The notes under the pieces: generated by a model | The model's input: only the letters and a program-made list of their open reading frames with translations | Told to the model about the DNA's origin: nothing | Database searches by the model: none | Program-made: the position numbers and the translations under genes | In this document: piece by piece, positions 1 through 8,874 of the stretch | How the letters are laid out: every line of letters begins with the position of its first letter | Position numbering within the stretch: the stretch's first letter is position 1 | Source: Polyangiaceae bacterium | GTDB lineage: Bacteria > Myxococcota_A > Polyangia > Polyangiales > Polyangiaceae | Length of the DNA stretch: 64,000 bases | Direction: 5' to 3' | NCBI GenBank assembly: GCA_019637295.1 | Contig: JAHBVX010000017.1 | Coordinates: forward strand, 26,694-90,693

Positions 1-709
1 TGAACTCACTATCCGCTAGGCCCATCTTTCGGAACAAGCAGGCCAGCGGGTCACAACCGCCGGTCGTGATCGCCATCTGGGGAATGTCGCCTTCGATCTG
101 GTCCCGCGGTAGCCGAGTCTGCTGCGGATCCGACAGCACGTTGTCCTGACAGGGCTGGATCTGCGGGAGCTTGATCTGGCGTCGCCACTTGCCCACCTGC
201 ATCACGATCGGGATGTCGACGCCCGCGGGCACGTCATCCAGCGTGAACTTGCCCTCGTGATCCGTGAGCGTCGTGCGCACGGTGTTCTTGATCGTCGTGT
301 TGCACTTGTCGCAGGTGGCGCCCAGCGTGATCGGCTCGAGCGGCACGTCGCGGTACAGCGGCACATAGACGATGACGTTGTACAGGGGCAGCTCACCGTT
401 CGGAGCGAACACCGTGCCGGAGATGCTGGTGGTGGCGCCGCCGCTGCACGAGGGGATCTCACATTGTAGTCCCTTGCAGGGCGGGGTCGCCTCCACGTTG
501 ACATCGACGATGATCCCGGCCTCCTGGCCTCCGGTGTTGGTGGTGCCACCGAGGCTCGAGTCGCCGAAGATGCCGCCACCCGTGCCGCCGCCGCCCCCGA
601 AGGCGCCGTTGCCACCGCTTCCGCCACTGGTGCCGCACGCGGCACCGCCCGCGAGCAGGGCCGTCAGGATCGAGGCAACGAGGGGAAGAAAGGCAGACTT
701 CTGTTTCAT
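1..709 (-). CDS. Carboxypeptidase-regulatory-like lipoprotein, C-terminus cut by window edge
   Basis: The frame is open on the minus strand from ATG 709 to the left edge, so the C-terminus is missing. The start has a good ribosome site (GGGAG about 8 nt upstream). The N-terminus is a lipoprotein signal ending near Cys25, followed by a Gly/Ser-rich linker. The body has Cys pairs and a stretch resembling a carboxypeptidase regulatory-like (beta-sandwich) domain: TLTDHEGKFTLDDVPAG, then IPIVMQVGKWRRQIKLP. Such surface lipoproteins occur in multiple copies in Polyangiales; their role is unknown. I infer outer-membrane or cell-surface location. The family call is from recalled pattern only. Confidence 0.75.
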   Translation of the reverse strand, partial: MKQKSAFLPLVASILTALLAGGAACGTSGGSGGNGAFGGGGGTGGGIFGDSSLGGTTNTGGQEAGIIVDVNVEATPPCKGLQCEIPSCSGGATTSISGTVFAPNGELPLYNVIVYVPLYRDVPLEPITLGATCDKCNTTIKNTVRTTLTDHEGKFTLDDVPAGVDIPIVMQVGKWRRQIKLPQIQPCQDNVLSDPQQTRLPRDQIEGDIPQMAITTGGCDPLACLFRKMGLADSEF

Positions 710-866
710 TCCAATGCTCCCAAGTCCGCCCAGATTAGCACGGCGGAGCGGCGCCGGCGCGACCGACTCGGTGAAGGGCGGGCGCGCCGCCCGGTCCTGG
801 TTGACGCGGAGCGGCATGCCCCCTTACACAGGGCTCAGGCGCTCACTCGAAGGGACGAATCCAGCC

Positions 867-3251
867 ATGAACCCCGTAGCGATGGCCGTCATCATCTTGA
901 GCCTGGTCGGCGCGTTCCTGTGGAGCGCTCACAACCGTTGGGGGCTCTTGCGGGTGGGCGATCGAACGCACGAGAGCCGCTTCGACCAGGTGCCCGAGCG
1001 GCTCGGCGCGGTCTGGACCTTCGCGTTCTTCCAGAAGAAGATGCGCTACTACCTGGCGGCGGGTCTGGCTCATCAGCTCATCTTCTTGGGCTTCGCCATC
1101 CTGCTGCTGCGCACGCTCATCCTGTGGGGCAGAGGGTTCGACCCGACCTTCAACCTGTGGCTGTTCGGCCCGGAGCAGACCCTGGGGCAGGTCTACTCGT
1201 TCCTCAAGGACGTGGTCGCGGTGCTCGTGCTCTCGGGCGTGAGCGTGTTCGTCTACTACCGGGTCATCCGGCCTCAGCAGCGCATGACGCTCGGCTGGGA
1301 GGGGCTCCTCATACTCGGCATCATCGCCACCATGATGCTGTCGGACATCGTGTACGACGGCGCCGCGATCGTGCTCAACCAGCGCTATGCGTCCGAGTGC
1401 GTGGGCAAGACGGCGGCGCTGTGCGGCCAGGTGGCCACCGTCATCGCGCCCCTGGGCGCGGCGGAGTCGATCAGCTGGCATCCGTACCCGGAGCCGGCTG
1501 GCTCCCTCGCGGCGGTCGCCGTGGCCGGCGTCGGCACCGAGGCGCTGGTGGTGATCGCCCATGCTGGGTTCTGGACTCACTCCACGCTCGTGCTCGTGTT
1601 CCTCAACATCTTGCCCTACAGCAAGCACTTTCACATCATCACTGCCGTCCCCAACGTCTTCTTCAGCGACCTGTCTCATCCAGGTCGGCTGCGACCGATC
1701 GCCAAGAACACCGAAGAGCTGATGGCCATGGTGGAGAAGGCCACCGAGCGCGAGGACATGAGCATCGCGCGCATCGGCTACGCCCGAATCGAGCACTTCA
1801 GCTGGAAGGACGTGCTCGACTTCTACACCTGCACCGAGTGCGGGCGTTGCTCGGACAACTGCCCCGCGCACACCACCGGCAAGATCCTCAGCCCCAAGCA
1901 CCTGACGTTGGATCTCCGGGACCACCTGTACGCTCGGCAGGAGGAGTTCTTGGAGCTCGGACAGCCGCCTCGCCTCGACTTGGCGCTGCCCGCGGCCGAG
2001 GGGGCGGCGGAGGAGGGAGCCGAGTCGACATCGAACGACGAACAGAGCGCTGCGGAAGCGGGCGGCGAGCAGGCCGAGGCGAAGCCCGCCTATCAGCCCG
2101 TGGACGTGGTGCCCAACGTGGTTCACCCGGATGTCCTTTGGGCGTGCACGACCTGCCGCGCCTGCGAGGAGCAGTGCCCGGTGATGATCACGTACGTGGA
2201 CAAGATCGTGCAGATGCGCCGCAACTTGGTGATCATCAAGGGGGAGTTCCCCGGAGAGCTGAGCAAGCCCTTCGAGGGCATGGAAGTGAACGGCAACCCT
2301 TGGAACCTGTCGCGCATGGACCGCGCGACCTGGACCGAGGGTCTCGAGATCAAGACCTTCTCCGAGAAGCCCGACGCCGAGGTGCTCTACTGGGTCGGCT
2401 GCGCGGCGAGCTACGACGATCGGGCCAAGAAGGTCGCTCGGGCCACGGCGGAGCTGCTCACCTTGGCTGGGGTCGACTTCGCGATCCTCGGCGAGGAAGA
2501 GACCTGCACGGGTGATCCGGCCCGGCGCGCCGGAAACGAATATCTGTTCACGATGCTCGCCGAGGCCAACATCGCAACCATCGATGGCTACAAGGAGCAG
2601 GGCGGCGTCAAGACCGTCCTGACCACTTGTCCACACTGCTTCAATACCCTGCTCAACGAGTATCCGGACTTTGGTGGCAAGTACGAGGTCGTGCATCACA
2701 CGGACTATCTGCTGGGCCTGGTCGCGCAGAAGAAGCTGTCCCCCAAGACCGCCGTCAAGGCCAGGGTCGCCTACCACGACAGCTGCTACCTTGGCCGCTA
2801 CAACGACGTCTACGAGTCGCCGCGCGAACTGCTCGCCGCCATCCCCGGCGTCGAGCTGGTGGAGGTGGACTACTGGACGCGGAACAAGGGGCTCTGCTGC
2901 GGCGCAGGCGGCGCGCAGATGTGGATGGAAGAGCAGAACAAGGACCGCGTGAACGTCAAGCGCATCAAGCAGCTGATGGACACCGGCGCGACCACCGTGG
3001 CGAGCGCTTGCCCGTTCTGCATGACGATGCTGACCGACGGCATCAAGAACGAGTCCAAGGAGGAGAGCGTCAAGAACCTCGACGTCGTGGAGCTGTTGGC
3101 GGTCGCGTGCGGCGTCGGCGAAGCGCGGGCGGAGGACGCGCCCCGCGACAGCGAGTCGAAGTCGGACGGCGAGCCCGACAGCGGGCCGACGACGGCCGAC
3201 GCCGAGGCTGAACAGGAGAAGGTGGAGGATCGCGACGCGGAACCGACGTGA
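867..3251 (+). CDS. Membrane (Fe-S) oxidoreductase, HdrD/EMO-like
   Basis: This 794-residue protein has an N-terminal block of about six membrane helices (residues 3-260) with several membrane histidines, like the haem-b NarI fold. Two 4Fe-4S motifs follow (C322/325/328/332 and C427/430/433/437), separated by an acidic insert (about 375-405). Two CCG (HdrD-type) modules come next: C512, C547, C588, C591, then C640, C677-C678, C715, C718. The order matches membrane electron-transfer-flavoprotein:menaquinone oxidoreductases, which pass electrons from acyl-CoA dehydrogenases to quinone; that role is inferred, since no etfAB lies nearby. The first CCG module has one Cys where CC is usual. The C-terminal 45 residues are acidic and disordered. 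Start ATG 867 (AAGGGA upstream) gives a clean first helix; longer in-frame starts exist but add an unlikely Pro-rich leader. Confidence 0.85.
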   Translation: MNPVAMAVIILSLVGAFLWSAHNRWGLLRVGDRTHESRFDQVPERLGAVWTFAFFQKKMRYYLAAGLAHQLIFLGFAILLLRTLILWGRGFDPTFNLWLFGPEQTLGQVYSFLKDVVAVLVLSGVSVFVYYRVIRPQQRMTLGWEGLLILGIIATMMLSDIVYDGAAIVLNQRYASECVGKTAALCGQVATVIAPLGAAESISWHPYPEPAGSLAAVAVAGVGTEALVVIAHAGFWTHSTLVLVFLNILPYSKHFHIITAVPNVFFSDLSHPGRLRPIAKNTEELMAMVEKATEREDMSIARIGYARIEHFSWKDVLDFYTCTECGRCSDNCPAHTTGKILSPKHLTLDLRDHLYARQEEFLELGQPPRLDLALPAAEGAAEEGAESTSNDEQSAAEAGGEQAEAKPAYQPVDVVPNVVHPDVLWACTTCRACEEQCPVMITYVDKIVQMRRNLVIIKGEFPGELSKPFEGMEVNGNPWNLSRMDRATWTEGLEIKTFSEKPDAEVLYWVGCAASYDDRAKKVARATAELLTLAGVDFAILGEEETCTGDPARRAGNEYLFTMLAEANIATIDGYKEQGGVKTVLTTCPHCFNTLLNEYPDFGGKYEVVHHTDYLLGLVAQKKLSPKTAVKARVAYHDSCYLGRYNDVYESPRELLAAIPGVELVEVDYWTRNKGLCCGAGGAQMWMEEQNKDRVNVKRIKQLMDTGATTVASACPFCMTMLTDGIKNESKEESVKNLDVVELLAVACGVGEARAEDAPRDSESKSDGEPDSGPTTADAEAEQEKVEDRDAEPT

Positions 3252-3279
3252 CCGCGCTGCTCGGCCCCGGTCGCGCGCA

Positions 3280-3957
3280 GTGAGCAGCCTCGGTTGCGGC
3301 GCGCTCGGCGGCCTCCTCGCCCTCGGCTGCGGGACCGACGAGCCCTGGGGCGCCGCCGCCCCGGATGCCGCCGGACCTCCGCCGGCCTGTGACGCGCCAG
3401 ACACGGTGTGTCCAGCGTCGCTGCCTCACGTCGGTGGTCCCTGCGCCGTACCGGAGCGCTGTGACTACGAACGCTGGGCTTTCGAGTGTCACGCCGGTCA
3501 CTGGGTCGCCTTCTGCGGCGCGAGCGGGGTCGAGTGCGTTCCCACCCTGGCCGAGTCGTGCAGCCCCGTCGACGCCGAGCCCCGAGCCGGTGGTCGCGTC
3601 GAGGTGGGTCCCGGCAGCGCCGCTCCGTTCCGCCCGTTCGCCGAGGGGGAGCTCATCAGCCTCACCTGGGGCGCTCAAGGTGCGCCCATGATCCCGTACC
3701 GGCTCCGGGTCGTGCACCCCGAGCCACCGAGCTGTGCGCGGGTCACCGCGCGCATCGAGGTGGGTACGGTCACCGCGCCCGAGACGGTGTCGAACGTCCG
3801 TATGCGCTGTGGCGAGTCCCTGCTCGTTCATGAGATCTTTCCAGGTGAGCTCGCGTCTTGCTCGCCAGAGCCGCTCGATGTCTGGCTCACTGTCGCCGTT
3901 GCCGGGGTCGCCGAGCAGCGGCGGCGACTGAAGGTGCCCTGGTTCGACTGCGAGTGA
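3280..3957 (+). CDS. Cys-rich lipoprotein of unknown function
   Basis: The 225-residue product starts at GTG 3280, 28 bp after the Fe-S oxidoreductase. It opens with a short hydrophobic segment and a lipobox (LALGC, Cys17). The next 100 residues contain many cysteines (CDAPDTVC, CDYERWAFEC, CGASGVEC, ESC), suggesting a disulfide-bonded exported domain. The second half is a predicted beta-rich region that also has paired Cys. I do not recognise a family. The n-region lacks the usual Lys/Arg, so the start could differ. No catalytic motif is visible. Confidence 0.6.
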   Translation: MSSLGCGALGGLLALGCGTDEPWGAAAPDAAGPPPACDAPDTVCPASLPHVGGPCAVPERCDYERWAFECHAGHWVAFCGASGVECVPTLAESCSPVDAEPRAGGRVEVGPGSAAPFRPFAEGELISLTWGAQGAPMIPYRLRVVHPEPPSCARVTARIEVGTVTAPETVSNVRMRCGESLLVHEIFPGELASCSPEPLDVWLTVAVAGVAEQRRRLKVPWFDCE

Positions 3958-3973
3958 GGGGCGGCGGGCGGGC

Positions 3974-4039
3974 CTACCGGTTCACGGCTGCCTGCAGCCG
4001 TTCCAGCGCTGCCACGTCCGCCAGATCTTGCGGGCGCGC
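3974..4039 (-). pseudogene. C-terminal remnant of an AbiEii-type nucleotidyltransferase
   Basis: On the minus strand, the last 21 codons before the TAG at 3974-3976 read ARPQDLADVAALERLQAAVN plus Arg. This matches the C-terminal signature of the intact AbiEii-like protein at 51933-52394 (GRPQDLLDVAFLEKVRARRK). Upstream of this stub the frame runs straight into the GC-rich repeats at 4046-4157 and has no nucleotidyltransferase core. I read it as the surviving tail of a gene destroyed by repeat growth or insertion. Confidence 0.55.
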
Positions 4040-4045
4040 AGACGC

Positions 4046-4157
4046 GCGTGGGCGTGGGCGTGGGCGGGTTGCGATGGCGTGGGCGGGTTGCGATGGCGTG
4101 GGCGGGTTGCGTGGGCGTGGGCGTGGGCGGGTTGCGTGGGCGTGGGCGGGTTGCGAT
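4046..4157. repeat. Left GC-rich repeat block, core GGGCGGGTTGCG
   Basis: Five copies of GGGCGGGTTGCG lie in direct orientation, spaced 19-25 bp and separated by GTGGGC or ATGGCGT units. The block runs from the edge of the nucleotidyltransferase stub towards the four-helix-bundle gene. The same core recurs at 4708-4797 in the same orientation. On the minus strand it yields low-complexity Pro/Thr/Arg-rich reading frames that are not credible proteins. Confidence 0.9.
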
Positions 4158-4352
4158 CGCTGCGGGCTTTCGATCGTACCGGCTTGCTCGGCGCCGTCCA
4201 GGCCGGGGCGGTGCTCGCCATGCTCGCCTTCGCCTGCGCGTGGCTGCGCGCCGTGCGCGCTTCGCGCGCAGCCTGGACGGCGCCTGCGCGAGCCTGGTGG
4301 CGACTGGATGCCGCCGCGCACTGGGCGAGGGCGGCTCACGAGGAGTGTCACG

Positions 4353-4685
4353 ATGTTGCGAATCTATCCGGTGTTGTTGGAGTTGATCCGAGAAGTGATG
4401 CCGCTGGTGCGGGAGCTCGAGCGACGGGAGCCGGATCTCGCGCGGCAGTGTCGGCGGGCGTTGGCGAGCGCGCCTCTCAATGTCGCGGAGGGGAGTCAGT
4501 CGCGAGGGCGGAACCGGGGCGCGCGTTACGCGAACGCGACGGGGTCGTTGCGCGAGGCGTTGGCGTGCTTCGAGGTGGCCGAGGTCATGGGCTACTTGCC
4601 CGCGCTGTCGGCGGAGCGGGTCGCGGCGTTCAATCGCGTGCTCGGCACGCTGGTGCGCGTCACCCAGGGGCCGCCGCGACGCTGA
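4353..4685 (+). CDS. Four-helix-bundle protein (23S rRNA intervening-sequence/S23 type)
   Basis: The 110-residue all-helical protein starts at ATG 4353 with GAGGAG about 8 nt upstream. It has the family's usual length and pattern: an N-terminal helix (LRIYPVLLELIREVMPLVRE), the conserved central LASAPLNVAEGSQSRGRN, then the ARYANATGSLREALACFEVAEVMGYL helix pair. Family members were first found inside insertions in 23S rRNA genes and also occur freely in genomes; their function is not established. No rRNA sequence lies around this copy. It sits alone between two blocks of the same GC-rich repeat and beside a nucleotidyltransferase stub, which suggests an accessory element. Confidence 0.85.
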   Translation: MLRIYPVLLELIREVMPLVRELERREPDLARQCRRALASAPLNVAEGSQSRGRNRGARYANATGSLREALACFEVAEVMGYLPALSAERVAAFNRVLGTLVRVTQGPPRR

Positions 4686-4707
4686 CGCGGCGCGCGCGAG
4701 GGGGGGC

Positions 4708-4797
4708 GTGGGCGGGTTGCGTGGGCGTGGGCGTGTCGCGATGGCGTGGGCGGGTTGCGTGGGCGTGGGCGGGTTGCGTGGGCGTGGGCGGGTCACC
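4708..4797. repeat. Right GC-rich repeat block, core GGGCGGGTTGCG
   Basis: Three intact copies of GGGCGGGTTGCG (about 4710, 4748 and 4767) and two degenerate ones (about 4729 and 4786) lie in the same orientation as the block at 4046-4157. Together the blocks bracket the four-helix-bundle gene as direct repeats, the geometry expected for a duplicated or excisable cassette. Confidence 0.9.
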
Positions 4798-4840
4798 TTG
4801 GGTCACGGCGTCTGGCGACGACCCACCTTGGGTCACGGCG
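4794..4840. repeat. Two 17-bp direct repeats
   Basis: CACCTTGGGTCACGGCG occurs at 4794-4810 and exactly again at 4824-4840, a 30-bp period. The first copy is fused to the last degenerate copy of the GC-rich repeat. They lie 54-70 bp before a TATACT box, so they could be a binding site for the next gene's promoter or the edge of the repeat element. Confidence 0.75.
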
Positions 4841-4893
4841 CACCTGAGCGGAGCCGCGGTGCACGGGCTCGTGCGAGGCGCGTGGAGTCCGGG

Positions 4894-4899
4894 TATACT
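4894..4899 (+). promoter_or_regulatory. Likely -10 box TATACT for the small zinc-ribbon gene
   Basis: TATACT lies 10 nt before ATG 4910, so the predicted transcript start is only 3-4 nt from the start codon. No Shine-Dalgarno lies between them. GTGCGA at 4871-4876 is a weak -35 at 17-bp spacing. Confidence 0.5.
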
Positions 4900-4909
4900 C
4901 GGCGGCGCC

Positions 4910-5173
4910 ATGGCCCTCTCCTCTCCCGAGTCTCGCGCCCCCATGATCTCGGAGCCGCAGCCGGAGGAGCCTTCCGAGCTTGGTGAGCGGCAGTTCGTCT
5001 GCGACGCGTGCGGCGAAGCCTTCGCCGGAGTGCCCGGTGGGGCGGGTCTGTTCATCTGGACGCGTGGCGACGAGGTCCGCTTCGAGGAGCCTCCCTTGTG
5101 CGAGGGGTGCGCCGAGCGCGTGGCGCTGGGCGCGCTCATCAAGTGGTCTGGAGAGACCGAAGAAGAAGGTTGA
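4910..5173 (+). CDS. Small zinc-ribbon-like protein
   Basis: The 87-residue protein has two CxxC pairs (C31/C34 in FVCDACGEAF and C64/C67 in PPLCEGCAERV) about 30 residues apart, the spacing of a treble-clef or zinc-ribbon site. The N-terminal 25 residues are polar and probably disordered. ATG 4910 is preferred to far-upstream starts, which would read through the GC repeats. I know no named family. The convergent minus-strand gene ends 4 bp beyond the stop. Confidence 0.65.
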   Translation: MALSSPESRAPMISEPQPEEPSELGERQFVCDACGEAFAGVPGGAGLFIWTRGDEVRFEEPPLCEGCAERVALGALIKWSGETEEEG

Positions 5174-5176
5174 CGG

Positions 5177-5944
5177 TCACTGCAGCACGCGCGCGCGTCC
5201 AGCGGGCTCGCGTAGGGGCGGACGGCGTTCGAGCAGTTCCAGCGCAGTAGCGCGCAAGGCGCCGGGAGTGTCGGTGCTGTGGACGATCTCGAGGAGCTCC
5301 GTTCGCGGGCACAAGAGCAGCAGCGGCGCTGCGATCTCGGGCGGTGAGCCCGGATTGAGCAAGATCGCGTGTCGCACCCGAGCGCGGCAGAGCCAGTGGC
5401 TCGTGCGTGACACCTCACGCATCGCTTCGACTCGCGCGGGGCGGCGAGCGATCAGGCGGACCACGTCGGCCTCCGTCAGCTTCGGGTTGTGCAGCAGCAG
5501 CCGAATCACCATGGGATGCGGGTCGGCGAGCAACTTGTCGAACGCGCGGCGGGTCGGCCGGCGTGCCAGGCTGCGGCGCTCGCCCAGCGTCAACTCGCGC
5601 CCGGCTCCGTAGTCCGGGATGGGCAGCTGGCTGGCGGGCCGCTCTCGGTAGGGGGAGGCCGGGCCAACCCGGAGCAGCCGATCGAGGGCGAGCAGCCGCC
5701 GCCCAGTCGCCTCCTCCCGCAGCCGCGCGACTGGCTCCCAGTCGCCGTGGCTGGCGACGAGCAGCACGACGGGCACGAGCGCCTCTCGCGCGCACGGGTC
5801 CGCTCGCTCTGCGGACTCGCACAGCTGGTTGAGCAGCGCAGCCGCATGAGCCGTGGGCCACTCCAGCAGCTTCTGCTCGAGCCAACCCATCTTCAGCTCC
5901 AGCTCGGTGATGGCGAGAAGAGCCCGCTCGAGCCCAGTCGTCAC
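5177..5944 (-). CDS. HEAT-like helical repeat protein, unknown function
   Basis: The 255-residue protein is rich in Leu, Arg and Ala and looks like antiparallel helical repeats: LARRPTRRAFDKLLADPHP, then VIRLLLHNPKLTEADVVRLI, then VRHAILLNPGSPPEIAAPLL. The recurring pattern of a short helix with HNP or LNP followed by LTEADV or GSPPEI resembles DUF2336/HEAT-like arrays. It has no signal peptide or membrane segment. The start is GTG 5944, with TAGGCT only 6 nt upstream. It is divergent from the DUF4175 gene. The function is unknown. Confidence 0.6.
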   Translation of the reverse strand: MTTGLERALLAITELELKMGWLEQKLLEWPTAHAAALLNQLCESAERADPCAREALVPVVLLVASHGDWEPVARLREEATGRRLLALDRLLRVGPASPYRERPASQLPIPDYGAGRELTLGERRSLARRPTRRAFDKLLADPHPMVIRLLLHNPKLTEADVVRLIARRPARVEAMREVSRTSHWLCRARVRHAILLNPGSPPEIAAPLLLLCPRTELLEIVHSTDTPGALRATALELLERRPPLREPAGRARVLQ

Positions 5945-6042
5945 CCCACCAGCCTAGCACGTCGGGTCTGCGCGGCGGATTTTCCGCCGGCCACCCCCGG
6001 GCCCCCGGGACGAAGCGGACCTGCCGCGTTAGAGTTCCGGCC

Positions 6043-8874
6043 GTGGACGCGAGCCCCATCCTGCACCGACTGGCCAGCGCCTGGCGTGGTCGCGTCGGGA
6101 CCGCGTCCCGGCAAGCGCTGCTCGCGCTGCTGCTGTTGGCGTTGTTCGCCGGGGCGCACTTGGCTCGGCTCGGGACGCCGGCCGCGCGCGGCGCGGCCGC
6201 GGGCGCGCTCGTGCTCGTCCTGCTCGCGATGGTGCTGCGGGCCATCCGCTGGCGTCGGGACTGGCTCGACCTGGAGCGGACGCTCACGCGGGTAGTCACC
6301 CCGTCGCACCCGGAGCTGGGCGAACGCGCGCTGCGGGCCGCGCGGCTCATGACTCGAACGCGAGCGCGGCCGGACCTGGGCTCGGAGGAGCTCGCGCGGC
6401 TTCACTTCGAGCGCACCCTGGCCCGCATCCCGCTGGACGCGGTGACCGACAGCGCGGAAGGTCGTGCGCGTCGCTACCGACTGGTGACCCTGGGTCTGGT
6501 GTTGTCGGCGCTGACGGCGCTGGTGCTCGGCCCGCTGTCGGTGCTCGAAGGCGTGAACGTCTTGCTCGCCTGGCGTGGCCGCGCCCCGGTCCCCATGCCC
6601 TGGCTCGACGCGGTGGAGCTCACCGCTCAGCCACCGTCCTACCTCCGGTCGAGCGATCGCAGGTTGCTGCCGGGGCTGCTCAGCCGCCTGCCCGAAGGGA
6701 CGCTGCTCACCGTACGCGGCAGGCCGCTGTTCGAGGGTCGTGCGCTGGTACTCAGCGACGGTCGCGGCGAGGTCCCGTTCACCTCGGATGGCGCTGGCGG
6801 CGTGGTCGCCCGTTGGACGCTGCAGGAGAGCACCGAGCTGTTCGTCGCGGCCCGCTTCGGCAGTGTGCTGATCCTGGAAGGCGAAGTGCTGCCCTTCGTC
6901 GCCGAGCCCGATGGGTCCCCGAGCGTGACCGTCGAAGATGCACCCAGGACCGTAGAGCTCGCTGACGTCGGGCGCGTGGAGATCCGTTACGAAGCTGAAG
7001 ACGACCACGGCCTGCGGCAGGTCGATCTCGTGCTTCGCGCGGGTGACCGAGAGGAGCGACGCGTGCTGCTGCGCCTCGACGGAACGAGTCGAAACGAGCG
7101 AGGAGGACACGCCCTGTCACCGCGCGACGAGTTTCTGCGTCGCATGTTTCTGCCCGTCGTGGTCACTGTGGAGGCGCGGGATGACGACCCAATCAATGGC
7201 CCGAAGTGGGGCAGCAGCGAGCCGATCACGTTGATCCCCTCGGCGGTGGGCAAGCCCGAGTCAGACCGTTACCGCGCGCTCGCCGCGGCACGCGACTCGC
7301 TAGTGGACTACGCGAACTGGCGCGTGCACGAGAAGGCGGCTGTCCCCGCGGAGAAGCGCGTGAAGGAGGACAAGCTCCGCCTGGAGCGGGCGCTCGGCGA
7401 GATGCGGAGCGCGGTCGACGAGGTGTACGCTGGCGCCGGTGTGCCGAATGGCCTCCGGTCGTTCTTGCTCGGCCAGATGCGCGTGCTCGAGCGACCGCTG
7501 CGGGCTGGGGAGTCCGCGGAGCGCCGAACGGACGACGTGCTCTTGGGCGTGGACGCCGCGCTGCGCGGACTCGGCACACGAGACGCGCGTGGGGTGTCCA
7601 AGCGGCTCGCCGACGTGGCCGAAGAGGCTGCGAGCGGCGCGCGACAAGCGCGAGAGACCGAGAAGCGTAGCGTCGGCATGGCGCGACTCGACTCCGCCAT
7701 CGAGGCGCTCGATGCCGGAGGGGTGCACCTGTCCCACCTCGGCCTCTTGGGGGCCGATCTGGGCGGCGTCCTCGCGGCGGATCTGGGTCGGGTTCGGCGT
7801 CTGCGAGACGCTGACGATCTGTTCCGCGCGGAGTTGGCGGCGCGACACCTGGCGCAACGACTCGCGCGTCCCAATCCCTCCTTCGGCAGCGCGGCGCAGG
7901 GTGGAGTGGAGGCCGGAGCCCCCGGGATGAACGCCACGAGTGGTAGCGCGTCAGAGGCCGCGCAACGCTTCGATCAGCTCGCCGGCGAGCTCGAGGAGTT
8001 GGCTGAGAGTCACGCTTCCGAGATCGAGCGAGTGCAGGGGGCCTTGAGCGACGCCGAGCGAGCCGTCGAGCTCGGCCCCATCGAGGAGGAGGCCAAGCGC
8101 CGCGCACAGGCACTGCGCGAAGCGTTGGCGGACCTCCCCCAGAGCGGGGACGAGCCCGGATCGGCGCGCGCTTCGGCGGCCCTCGCGCGCGAGCACACCG
8201 GCTCCATGGCTCAGTCCTTGGAGCGTCTTCGCTTGGACGAAGCCGTGCAGAGCGGGAAGGACGCGCTCAGCGCCCTCGAGGAGGCCGAGCGCCGGGCGAA
8301 GGCGCCGAAGAGCCCCGCAGACTGGCTCGATGGACAGTCCCTGGCGGACGCCAAACAGAAGATCCGCGAGCAGCAAGCATGGGCGGAGAAGCAGCTCGAG
8401 CGGCTGCGCGCCGAAGCGGAGCGTCGTGCCAGCGACGCACTGAGACAATCCGGCCAGCGGGAGTCCGAACTGGCTCGCCGCGCCGGCAACCTCGCCTCCC
8501 GTGGCAAGAGCGGAGAGACGGCGCTGCCCGCTGACGCGCTAGAGGCGCTGGAGCGGGCGGAGCAGCTCATGCGCGACGCCAGCCGTGCTCTGGCGGAAGG
8601 CAAAGGAGAGCGTGCGCTCGAGCTTCAGCGACAGGCGCAGCGATTGCTCGAACAGTCGGACCGGGGTCGCACCACGGACGACGAGACCGCGCGCGCGGAC
8701 CGCAAGGACGGCGAGGGTGCGCGCGAGCTACGTACCGGCGGGGAAGTGCCGGACAAGAAGGCCAACGAGTCCGCCGAGGCGTTTCGCCGTCGCGTCCTGC
8801 GAGGATTGAGCGAGCGCAAAGACGACAAACTGGCACCGGCAGTGCGGCGCTACGCGGAGGGGCTGCTGCAATGA
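6043..8874 (+). CDS. DUF4175-family membrane protein with long coiled coil
   Basis: The 943-residue protein has N-terminal membrane helices (about 24-65 and 150-180), then a beta-rich exported segment (about 190-400) with the DUF4175-like YLRSSDR...LPEGTLLTVRG and DDHGLRQVDLVLR. About 500 residues of Ala/Glu/Arg-rich coiled coil follow. It starts at GTG 6043 with TAGAGT 7 nt upstream. The stop overlaps the next gene's start (ATGA, 8871-8874), so the membrane protein and the downstream peptidase are translationally coupled. DUF4175 proteins have no settled function. I infer an envelope-spanning scaffold that works with the peptidase. Confidence 0.75.
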   Translation: MDASPILHRLASAWRGRVGTASRQALLALLLLALFAGAHLARLGTPAARGAAAGALVLVLLAMVLRAIRWRRDWLDLERTLTRVVTPSHPELGERALRAARLMTRTRARPDLGSEELARLHFERTLARIPLDAVTDSAEGRARRYRLVTLGLVLSALTALVLGPLSVLEGVNVLLAWRGRAPVPMPWLDAVELTAQPPSYLRSSDRRLLPGLLSRLPEGTLLTVRGRPLFEGRALVLSDGRGEVPFTSDGAGGVVARWTLQESTELFVAARFGSVLILEGEVLPFVAEPDGSPSVTVEDAPRTVELADVGRVEIRYEAEDDHGLRQVDLVLRAGDREERRVLLRLDGTSRNERGGHALSPRDEFLRRMFLPVVVTVEARDDDPINGPKWGSSEPITLIPSAVGKPESDRYRALAAARDSLVDYANWRVHEKAAVPAEKRVKEDKLRLERALGEMRSAVDEVYAGAGVPNGLRSFLLGQMRVLERPLRAGESAERRTDDVLLGVDAALRGLGTRDARGVSKRLADVAEEAASGARQARETEKRSVGMARLDSAIEALDAGGVHLSHLGLLGADLGGVLAADLGRVRRLRDADDLFRAELAARHLAQRLARPNPSFGSAAQGGVEAGAPGMNATSGSASEAAQRFDQLAGELEELAESHASEIERVQGALSDAERAVELGPIEEEAKRRAQALREALADLPQSGDEPGSARASAALAREHTGSMAQSLERLRLDEAVQSGKDALSALEEAERRAKAPKSPADWLDGQSLADAKQKIREQQAWAEKQLERLRAEAERRASDALRQSGQRESELARRAGNLASRGKSGETALPADALEALERAEQLMRDASRALAEGKGERALELQRQAQRLLEQSDRGRTTDDETARADRKDGEGARELRTGGEVPDKKANESAEAFRRRVLRGLSERKDDKLAPAVRRYAEGLLQ

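Noticed and set aside
843..3404. 853-codon minus-strand frame opposite the Fe-S oxidoreductase
   Set aside because: It mirrors a strongly supported coding gene; high GC keeps antisense frames open. No motifs or ribosome site.
3828..4796. Long minus-strand frame rich in RPRNPPTP repeats
   Set aside because: It is the reverse reading of the GGGCGGGTTGCG repeat, with no start context and no folded part; only its tail over 3974-4039 has protein-like sequence.
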